From Chrysoporthe austroafricana (Eukaryota > Ascomycota > Sordariomycetes > Diaporthales > Cryphonectriaceae): 64,000 bases of DNA. Shown here piece by piece: positions 55,452 to 64,000 of this stretch. The DNA is taken from assembly GCA_001051155.2 (NCBI GenBank), contig JYIP02000007.1:4404342-4468341 (forward strand). Direction: 5' to 3'. Numbering within the stretch: the first letter of the stretch is position 1; each line of letters begins with the position of its first letter. Both the position numbers and the translations under genes were made by a program. The notes under the pieces are model-generated. The model was not told the origin of the DNA, made no database searches, and saw only the letters and a program-made list of their open reading frames with translations.

Positions 55452-57980
55452 TCACTTGGTGTCCTCCCCCGAGGGCGTCTCGCGGTACGCGTCCGGGTTC
55501 CGCGGCGGCGGGGGCGGCGGCGGGCTGCTGCTGCTGGTGGTGGTCGTGGTGGTGGTAGTGGTGGTAGCATGCGGGCCGGGGCCACCACCACCACCACCGC
55601 TGCCGCCGCGGGGGTGGGGGTGCCGGTGGTCGTCATCGTCGTGGCCGCCGCCCCGCTGCTGCTGCTGCTCCAGCAGCATGACGATCTCGGCCACCTGCCG
55701 GTCCATCGCCTGCGTCTCGGGGTCCGGCTGCCCCCACACGTCCGGGCCGCTGCGGATGAACCCGTTGCTGCCGAGGGCGCTCCCGGCGCTGTGGTGATGC
55801 TGGTGGTGGCCGTGGCCGTGGCCGTGGTGGGGGCGGCCCGAGATGCTGCCGCCGCTGCCGTGGTGGTGCTGGTGGTGATGACTGCCGCCGCTCGAAAGCG
55901 ACGAGAACGCCCGGGGCTCCACGGCCGCCGTCGCCGACGACGAGGAGGCCCGCGCGGTGTCAGGCGTGTGCTGGCCGCCGCTCCGGCTCGCGGCGTCGTC
56001 ACCACCGCCCTCGCCCCCCGCCCCCGCCTCGAGGGAGACGGGGATGGGGAGCCCGTGGGCGGGGGGCAGCGTGAGGGCGAGCGGGGGCGGGGGCGGCGCC
56101 GAGGCCGGGGCCGGGGCCGTTGCCGCCGGGCCCGCCCCGTTCCTGCCGTCCTCCCGCCGCAGCGCCGCGATCTCCTCGCCCGTGACGGCCTTCCACGCGC
56201 ACTTGGCGTGCTTCTTGGTGCACCCCTGGCACGCCGTCAGGTGCTTGACGCACTCGACCTTGAGCCGGCGGCACCGGTCGCACGGCGGGCGCATCGGCTC
56301 GCCCTTGACGAGCCGCTCCGTGCGCGCCGTGATGAGCGCGCGCCAGGCCTCGGCGGGGTCCTGCTCGGGCTGGGCTGCCGGCGGGTAAGGGGTCTGGGGC
56401 GGGGGCGGGGCCTGGGGCTGGTGCGGCAGCAGAAGCTGTTGCTGTTCGGGAGGGGCCGCGGGCGAGGCGCGGCCGGCGGGAGGCGCCGCGAGGAAGGGCG
56501 GCGGGGGCCTCGCGCCGGGCAGGGCCGCCGAGGAGGGCCCCTCCCGGACGATGGGCGTCGAGGGCTGCGAGGCAGAGCCCTGCGTGAGGCGCGCCGAGGC
56601 CGGGCGCGCCTGTGCGGACGAGGCGGCCGTGAACTGCAGGAGGAGGTCGGCCTTGAGGTCGTAGGAGGACGTGGGGCGCGGGGCGGCCTGGGACCGCTGC
56701 TGGTGGTGGTGGTGGTGGGGGCCGCCACTACTAGGATACGCAGCGAAGGGGTCGTGTAGTTGGTGGTGGGCAAGAGGAAGGCCCGCCGCCGCCGCCGCCG
56801 CCACTGCCGGGGACTGCGGCGGGGGCGGGGGCGAGGGCGGGCGGCGGGCGCCGATGGCGGCCTTGCGGCCGCTGAGGCGGTAGTTGAGCTGGCGGGCCTT
56901 GAGGGCGACCTCGTCGGCCTTCTTGATGAGGACGTGCAGGCGCTGCTCGAGGATGTCGAGGGTGACGAGCTCGCGGCTCTCGTCCTCGTCGACGGGCAGC
57001 GGCGGCGGCAGGTTGCAGCGGTCGAGCGTGCCCGACACGATGGTGCGCCAGTCCTGCTCCGTGATCTCGACGTGCGCGCCTTTGAGCCAGAAGCGGCACG
57101 CGTGGCCGCCGCGGCCGCCCTCGGACGGCGTGAGCGTGAAGGCCGCCGGGCTGGCCTTGGCGAACTGCACGACGTCGAGCCAGGTGACGGACGGCGGGGG
57201 CGCGCCGCGGTCCACGGCGGGGGAGTGGTGCGCGAGCAGCGTGATGGGGCCCTGGAAGAAGTTCTCCATGCCCTTGACGAGCGCGGGCCCCGTCAGCTGC
57301 GCGCCCAGGTTGGCGGCCAGGCTCTCGTGGCGGCTCAGCACGCCCTCGTAGTCGCCGAGGAGGCGCAGCACGTCCGCGAAGGTGCCGTCGTCGCCCTGGA
57401 TCAGCTGCAGGTTGGTCGGGCCCCTGGCCAGGTAGTTGATGTGGGCGCCGCTCCCTGTAGGGCCGTCAGCAGGTACGGTCTTCCTAGATAGAAGAGGGAA
57501 GGAATAGGTATGTATGTCCGTCTATATATAAATACACACACATACACACACACATACACACACATCTATATATATATGTATATATGTGTATATATGTATA
57601 GATATATATATATATGTATATATATATATATCTATCTACATGAACATATCTGGGTAGGGGGGGGGGGGCTGCGCCCGGCGCGAGGACGGGCAGCAGCAGC
57701 GTGTGTCAAAGAACGTACCAGACTGGGGCGGCGGCGGCTGGGGGGTCCTGTCATGAGGAGGCGGCTGCGGGCCATAGTCGTCGGCGTCGCGCTTCCGCTT
57801 GCCGCCGTGGTCGGGGCCGCAGGGGGCGGCGGCGTGCTGCTCCGGGTGGTGCTCCGCGCGCGGCGTGCCGAGGGGGGTTGGCTGCGGCTGCGGCGGCGGC
57901 TGGTGGTGCTGGTGATGGTGGTGCTGCTGCTCCGGGCGCGGCGTACCGGCGACGGAGGAGGGCTGCTCCGGGTGCGCCAT
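55452..57980 (-). CDS. Conserved fungal Zn2Cys6 protein with internal/C-terminal zinc cluster
   Basis: Two exons, 57980-57719 and 57454-55452, join in frame across a 264-nt intron to 754 residues. Exon 1 is His/Gln/Pro-rich with a basic KRKR patch. Exon 2 opens with GSGAHINYLARGPTNLQLIQ, continues through a ~170-residue region (LGDYEGVLSRHESLAANLGA, WLDVVQFAK, LTLDILEQRL), and has a helical, coiled-coil-like end (ADEVALKARQLNYRLSGRK). After a Pro/Ala-rich linker comes the cluster CDRCRRLKVEC-x6-CQGCTKKHAKC, about residues 479-505. All six cysteines are present, so binding of two zincs and DNA is expected. The arrangement matches a conserved ascomycete protein type in which the cluster sits behind the conserved domain, unlike classical Gal4-like factors. 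The tail is His/Gly/Ser-rich and low complexity. An in-frame ATG at 58031 would add 17 residues. Confidence 0.85.
57536..57640. repeat. (CA)n and (TA)n microsatellites in Zn2Cys6 gene intron
   Basis: ACAC tracts run into TATA/TATG tracts. They occupy about 100 of the 264 bases of intron 57455-57718. Confidence 0.93.
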
Positions 57981-59390
57981 GTCCACGAGGGGCTGCGGCC
58001 CAGAGCAGAGGACCGAGCTGAGCCAACTCAAACCCGCAGGCGGTGGCGGCTGGCCGGACCAGGCCGAGAGGAGGGGCGGGGCGGGGGGTTGGGGCGGCGG
58101 CGCGGTCCTCGTCTTCGTCGTCGTCTTCGTCGTCGTTGGAGCCGCCCTCGCCTGCCAGGGGAGGGGGGTTGGGCGCCGGCGCGCGGCGGCTCGAGCTCGG
58201 TGACCCCGGGGGTCGGTCCTGGGCCCGGGGCCCGGGCTACGGCATGCGCGGTGGCGGCGTCGGCGTCGGCGTCGGCGGCGGCGCGCGGGTCACCTGGCGT
58301 ACGGGGGAGGCGACCTGGCCGGCTGGGCCTCTCGGCGGCGGCGGCGGTGCTGCTGGGAGAGGAGGTGCGCGGCGCATACGGGGGGGGGGCGGCGGGCCCG
58401 CCTGCTCACGGGAGCGCGTGGTGGTGGTCTCGCTGGGGGCGGAGGGGAGGGGCGCGGCCTCGAGGTTCCCCGGGCTGCCTGGGCCTGGGGGGGAACAGAG
58501 GGAGGAGGAGCGGTGGTGAGAGATGGCTCTGCTCTGCTGAGACGGGGACGAGCCTGGGCGCCAAGCGCGAGCGAGAGAAGGGAGGGGAGGAGAGGAGGAG
58601 GACGGAGGGGTGGGAGGAGAGGGAGTGCCGGAGAGGGCGTCGAGCGTGCGCGCGAGAAGAGAGAGAGCGAGAGCGAGCGAGCAAGAGAGAGGCGCGAGGA
58701 GGAAGGAGGGAGGGCACACCACGACCAACGGGTCGCACCGTACCGCTGATGGCGCTGGCTGGGGGAAAAGCTGGGGGACGATGCCGGGCTGGACTGGGGC
58801 TGGGGCTGGTGGAGGCCAAGGATGTGGAAATATACACAAGGAGCCCAGAGGAGGAGAAGGGGGGAGCGAGGGAAGCAAGGCGCCAAGCGCTGGGAAGCTC
58901 CCCTCGAACAACCTCCCGGGGGGGGGTGGGCAGGCCTGGTCCTAAGTAGTCAGCCAGCTAGCCAGCACCGCCGGCGAGCCAGTTCGAAGCGAGCCCAGCC
59001 AAGTTTCCCGTCTCCCCAGCGGGCGCGTTCAAGGTCCCAAAGTCTCTTCTCTCTCCTCTCTCTCTGCTGCTTTCGCGCGCGTGTGTGCGCTGGTTTCCCC
59101 GCCCCTTTCGCCGGGGGGGGGGAGGGAGACAGGATGGGGGGAGGGGGGCCACGGGGCTGGCCTTGTCGCGCTGGCCCTCGCTGTCGGAACGAGTCGCGAG
59201 TGGCCTCTTAGGATTGAAGAAGAAGAAAAAAAAAAGTGCGCCTGGGCCGGCTACAGGCTCGTCTAGTCGTTTTCCCCTTCGTGCCACGGCGAGGGAAGAA
59301 GGGGCGGAGGGAGGGAGGGAAGGCCTGTGATCTATCACCAGAGGGGGGAGAGAATAGGCGACGAGACGATAGCGATGTTCGAGACGGACA

Positions 59391-59454
<64 letters not shown>

Positions 59455-59544
59455 NGAGAGAAAAGGGGGGGGGGGGGGGGGAGGAGAGGGGTTAAAAAAC
59501 AAAAGAGGGGGGAAAAAAAAAAAAAAAAAAAAAAAAGAGAGGAG

Positions 59545-59576
<32 letters not shown>
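59391..59576. other. A/G homopolymer block around an N (assembly scar)
   Basis: Long A, G, A and A runs with an N at 59455. Short words such as GAGAGAAAAGGGG appear on both sides, suggesting two poor copies of one join. Confidence 0.8.
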
Positions 59577-59577
<1 letters not shown>

Positions 59578-60760
59578 TAGGGGTGGTGGTGGTGGTGGTG
59601 GCCGTGGTGGCGGCGGCGGCAGAAGAGGCGAATTGTCGCATGTGGGGTAGAGGCGTGCTACTGCTACATGACCAGTACAAGGGGTGGTACTCCAGGATCA
59701 TCGCACTAGGTACGGGGTGCTGGGTGCTGGGTGCTGGGTGCTGGGTGCTGGGCGCGGCGGACCCTAGCAGCAACGCCCTCCCCCCCCCCGGCCACACGAC
59801 CTGGTACCTCGACGTCGATATGTGCGCTGCTGCTGGCGCTGTACCTCGCCGCGAGGCTCTGCAGGGGTGCTGCGTGGACGGGGCAGCTCCCTGCGAGGCA
59901 CCGTGAAGAGCACGCACGAGAGAAAGAGACAGAGAGAATCTAGCAGTAAATAAGGTCGCAAACCTAGCCTGCCTGGGCCGCAGCATGGATCGTATGAGCG
60001 CTGTCTCGGCAGGTAGGGACGCACAGCACAGAGAGGGCGCGCTGCCGCGTAGGCCGGGTACCCCATAAGTACCCGCCCGTACCGGGCGCGGCGCTGGGGT
60101 GGTTCTTATTGTGCGCGTGTGTGTGTGTGTGTGTGGTGGTGGTGGGCGTTGCTAAGGTTGGGCTGAAGGTTTCGTCATGACCCACACCCGCACGCGCTAC
60201 GTGCTGGGGCTTGCTGCTTGCTGGGGCTGCTGCTCGCTGGGGGCCCACGGGTTGCAGCGCCGCAGTAGCAAGCAGCACAGCACTTTTTAGACCTCCCGCG
60301 ACAGCGGCTACCGAGAGAGCCCTTCTCCCCCCCAGGTGCCACACATACTCACACACACACAAGGGCACCGCACTGGGTAGTGCTGTAGAAACCCAGATGT
60401 GGGTGGCCCGGTAATAAGATTAATCATATTATAAGCCTCGGGCCTCCGCCGGATGTGGCCTGAGGGTAGGGAACTAGGGGAGAGGCAGGGCGAGGGCAGT
60501 GGGGGGAGGGAGATACGACGACGAGCCTTGGGGGTCGGTCATACACGTCCCGTCGCGCTCTCTCACGCACTCGCGCACTCACCCCCACATCCTCCTCTCT
60601 TTTTTTTTTACGTCTTCTTTCTCTCTCGTTTGTTTCTCCCTCTCGCTATCTCCTTCCCTCTCTCATTCTGTGGCCGAGACATCGATAAAGAGGCGGAGGG
60701 GGGAGGGGGGAGGAGAAGGCCAAGGAAGGGCAAGGGGAACCGTGACGGTCTCACCTCTCT

Positions 60761-60762
<2 letters not shown>

Positions 60763-60819
<57 letters not shown>

Positions 60820-60908
60820 CTTTTNCACCGCCGCCGGGGGGGGTGGGGGGGGGGGGGGGGTCGCTGGGTGGGTTTTGTTTTTTGTTGTTTTTTTTTTTTT
60901 TTTTTTTG
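60763..60908. other. T homopolymer block around an N (assembly scar)
   Basis: More than 55 T residues, an N at 60825, a G homopolymer and a second T run of about 20. The real length of this stretch cannot be trusted. Confidence 0.8.
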
Positions 60909-61512
60909 GCGTCTTCCTCCTCGCCGCGTCGTCAAGATCGGCGGGGCCTGCAGGGCAATGTTTTCGCCTTGGCTGCGCGGTATGACGCTCAAATCAGACC
61001 ATATCGGCCCCCCCCTTGCGTCAGGGCGGCCACCATCCCTCCCCTCCCCCCCTCCCTCCCCCCTTCGGCCCTTGGCGGGCGAACACACAAAACCCACACC
61101 ACCCTTATCCACCCACCCACGACCCACACACACATACAACGCCCACACACACACTACTACACTACAGACGTGCACTACACTACCCATGCAGGCTGCTGTG
61201 CGGCCCTGCAGGCGCGGGGCCCACGGGGAGCCAGGGGGTGGGTGGGTGTGCGATCGCGCCCGGGCGGAACTCGCGCGCGAGGCTGGTGCCCACTCCGCTC
61301 CGTTGGCGTGGGCACCAGCGAGAGGCCTGGGGAAGGAGGCGCTAGGGCGAGGGCAGGGCGAGGGAGCGCCGAGGGTGTGGGAGAGCTCGCCTCGGCCGTG
61401 GTCGCAGCGCAGGGCGGGCAGCTCTCTCCGGTTCCTTGCGTACGCTTGTTGCGATGCGCTGCGCTGGCTCTCTACGGACATAACAACCTGTCTGGCTCCC
61501 GAGAATCTACCG

Positions 61513-61553
<41 letters not shown>
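61513..61553. repeat. (TG)n microsatellite
   Basis: About twenty uninterrupted TG dinucleotides in the terminal spacer. Confidence 0.95.
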
Positions 61554-61554
<1 letters not shown>

Positions 61555-64000
61555 CTGTGGTTCGAGCTTCCCCCCCCGGCCTGCCTCGCGCCGTTGGTGG
61601 TTCGGAACCCGGCTGTGGACCATTTTTTTTTTTTTTCTTTTTTCTTTCCTTTCTTTCTTTTCTTTCTTCCTCCTCGACTACTCTAGGACTTCTTACGGCT
61701 GAGCCGGGCCCACGGGAGGGCTGGCGATGTGGAGACCCCTCGTGCGCCCGCCGCGCCCATCACCTATCTCCTCCTGTACGTCCCCGTACTCTACGAACCT
61801 ACGATGTGCGGAACGGAAGCTGGGCCGCGAGCGGAGGGAGAGGGTTCGATCGTCCCCAGCAACGGCACCAGATCCCGAGAAGCAGATCCCGAGGGATTCG
61901 CGGGTCAGCAGAGCAGAAATCCCTCTCGCGGGCCCTGCTTGAGGGACGGGACGGACGCGCCGTGGAAATGGTTCCGCTGCTCGCGATGGATGGATGGACG
62001 GATGGACAGGCACGTATTAGCAACGGCAGCGTAAGCAGGCAGGCAGACATACAACAACACCACGCCCAGGGATCCGGCCTTCGGAGCAGGCCGGCCCTCG
62101 GACGTGATCGACACGCAGGATGGCAACCCAGCTTGGGCCTGTGGCCCTGCGTCCGCGGCAGGTAAGGTAGGTGCGCAAGGTTTGGGACGGCGTTCCAGGA
62201 CCCTCGAATATCGTCCCACGCCGAGACCTGGAGCTCGTGATCCTCGCCTCGTCCTGTAACGCCCGCACGCCCGCCGCCTTGTTCGCACGCTTCGCTCGCT
62301 CCTCCCGTCCATGTTCCCTCCCCTCCCACCATATCCCTCCCTCCCCCATCCATCCCTCCAGCCCTCCGTCCGTCCCTCCTCCCCCCTTCCAACCACCCCC
62401 CGGGGACCCCTATGACGTGCATGGCCCGTCCGTCCGGGGAAGCCTGCTGCAGCCTGTTTCGTCCCAACAATCCTCCCCTCCCCTCCCCCAATTTTCGATA
62501 GACAGATACGACCTATAAGGCTGCAGTCCCCTTGTTTCCCGGCCCGGGGGAAGGGGGGGGGTTGACGGGGGACCATGTTGCCCACGCGGGCTGGGCCTGC
62601 CTCCAAGCGAGCCCGGCGGTTCGGGTCGCGGCAGGGTTTGGTTGCATATTTCGCGCACCGCCCGGCTGCGTCTGGTCTTGTCTTGTCTTGCTGCTGCACA
62701 CACCTCACCTCCTGTGGGCTCGGCCGGGCCGGGCTGTGGCTGGCGGGCGGGCTCGGCTGGCTGGGTTAGGCCGTCGTCGTATCTCCGCCGTGGAAACATA
62801 TTCCTCTGTGCGGCATGCATGTGTGCGTGCGTGCGTGCGTACTTGCTCTTCCTCTGCGTGCTGCCTGTCTGTTTGTCTAGCCCGCGAGATGAGCACGGCC
62901 GCTGCGCGCGCGGGGGCTTCGTGTTCGCGGTCTCCGAGGCTGACGGCGCGCACGGCCTGGCGGCGGCGGCGCCCCAGCATGCTATGTATGTATGTATGTA
63001 TGTAGCCCATGCACGCGGCGCGTCTCTCTGCGTAACTACGAGCAGCGCGCGCGCTGGGCACCCGGTCATCTCTCCCCCGGCTCGCTCTCTCTCCCTCGCC
63101 CGACGTGACGTTGCATCGACACGCACCGAGCTGAGGGACCCTCTCTCTGCACCCCACGCCCACTCTGCCACATCACGCCCTCCCCCCCTCCTCTCCCCCC
63201 GCGATGCAACCCGTAGCCGACGAGGGACACGACCCCCTTCGGGAGAGGGAGAGAGAGAGAGAGAGCGCGAGAGATAAATAGAAACCCAGCCCGGATGCGA
63301 GGGGGGCGTGCCAGCCGGGCACCTCCGGGCGCGGGTTCTGCACCTCCATGACTCGGCCGCGGGGAGAGAGGAGGGAGGGAGGGAGGGAGGGAGGGAGAGA
63401 GCCCTCGAGAGACGGGCGAGCGACTGATGTGACTGATCGTTTCTCTCGGCGTGCGAGACCCGCGAGCCCTGCCTGGTGCCGGGTGCCGCGCGGGGGGGGG
63501 GGGGAACATGTGGTCTGCAGGCTCGAAGGAGGGGAGAGAGATAGAGGGAAATTGAGGGAGGGAGAGGGAGAGAGAGGGACGGCCAGGTGCCCGCCCCCTT
63601 TCCTTCGCGACAGGCCGAGCCGACGGGGCGCAAGGCGTGGGGGAACGATGCTGTCGCTGTACTTCGTTGCTGTCGTTGTCGCTGCTGGAGAAGAAACCAA
63701 AGAGCACACACTCGCTGCTGCAGCACCTGCGCTGCTGCTGCTGTGGGCCCTGCGGCACTCCCAGGCGCGCCCCACAACCGCAGCGCTGGACGCCAGAGGA
63801 TGTACCGACGTGTGACATGGAGAACACCAGGGCCTGGCGAGGCGGTCCAGGTACCCCCTCTGTACCCGCACCCAGTCGTCGCCCAGTGTGCAGCTGCGGT
63901 GCACGGCAGCAGCCACAGCAGCAGCTGGAGCTAGCTAAGCTAAGCTGTGCCCGCCCGCCGCCCGCGCCCCACCAGCCGCGCCGCCTGCCGCAGGCCGAGA

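Larger units (their letters stand above)
57981..64000. other. Terminal 6-kb spacer, no supportable gene
   Basis: The part next to 57980 is the upstream region of the Zn2Cys6 gene. The rest is dominated by homopolymers, GA/GGA tracts, a GGGTGCT heptamer array (59714-59752), a TG tract (61513-61553), GCGT and GTAT tetranucleotides (62822-62840, 62982-63004), and frames of up to 570 codons that are low complexity or overlapping. The largest minus-strand frame (62410-63777) shows no domain or codon logic. Confidence 0.5.

Noticed and set aside
60453..62165. Plus-strand open frame of 570 codons
   Set aside because: It runs through homopolymers and an N at 60825, and encodes poly-Phe and poly-Val/Cys from T and TG tracts.
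62410..63777. Minus-strand open frame of 455 codons
   Set aside because: Overlapped by equally long frames in other phases, low-complexity Ser/Arg/Pro content, and no recognisable motif or intron structure.

Overview
The window is nuclear DNA of a filamentous ascomycete, most likely a Sordariomycete. The genes have short GT..AG introns of about 50-265 nt with branch sites of the CTAAC/CTGAC type, the base composition is high in GC, and several products are typical of such fungi: an RfeG-type regulator, an ASH1-type SET protein, a PFA5-type palmitoyltransferase, a P450 and a Zn2Cys6 protein. I cannot name the species. Gene density is low, with about ten supportable genes in 64 kb. The long spacers are full of microsatellites, minisatellites and assembly scars (single Ns beside homopolymers and one 278-nt gap).

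Layout. 1-1088: 3' end of an RfeG-like gene (+). 4178-7944: importin-beta family (Nmd5/importin-7/8 type) gene on the minus strand, eight exons resolved, N-terminus lost towards the gap at 8222-8499. 11840-12546: broken relic of an unknown gene (-). 14025-15989: cytochrome P450 (+, 3 exons). 17835-17975: 46-residue CxxC..CxxC mini-protein (-). 23999-25313: PFA5-like palmitoyltransferase with DHYC in place of DHHC (+, 3 exons). 26762-30241: ASH1-like H3K36 methyltransferase with a very long Q/E/P-rich repetitive N-terminus (-, 3 exons). 34253-37595: large proline-rich protein with poly-Q and CxxC motifs, not recognised (-, 4 exons). 40518-42307: protein with a fungal transcription-factor-type middle domain but no zinc cluster (+). 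43450-44624: unrecognised multi-span membrane protein (-, 2 exons). 55452-57980: conserved fungal protein with a Zn2Cys6 cluster placed far from its N-terminus (-, 2 exons).

The most unusual stretch is 50.1-54.0 kb. It opens with a 19-bp tandem array, continues as a field of degenerate copies of the same short motif and an in-frame segmental duplication, then carries a frame-broken gene whose core resembles PD-(D/E)XK-nuclease-like fungal proteins. It closes at a perfect 14-bp-arm palindrome whose arms are the same repeat unit. The shared motif at both ends suggests a discrete inserted or self-propagating unit, which is an inference.

No operon-like arrangement or biosynthetic cluster is evident. 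The genes are dispersed housekeeping, chromatin, trafficking and regulatory genes separated by repeat-rich spacers.
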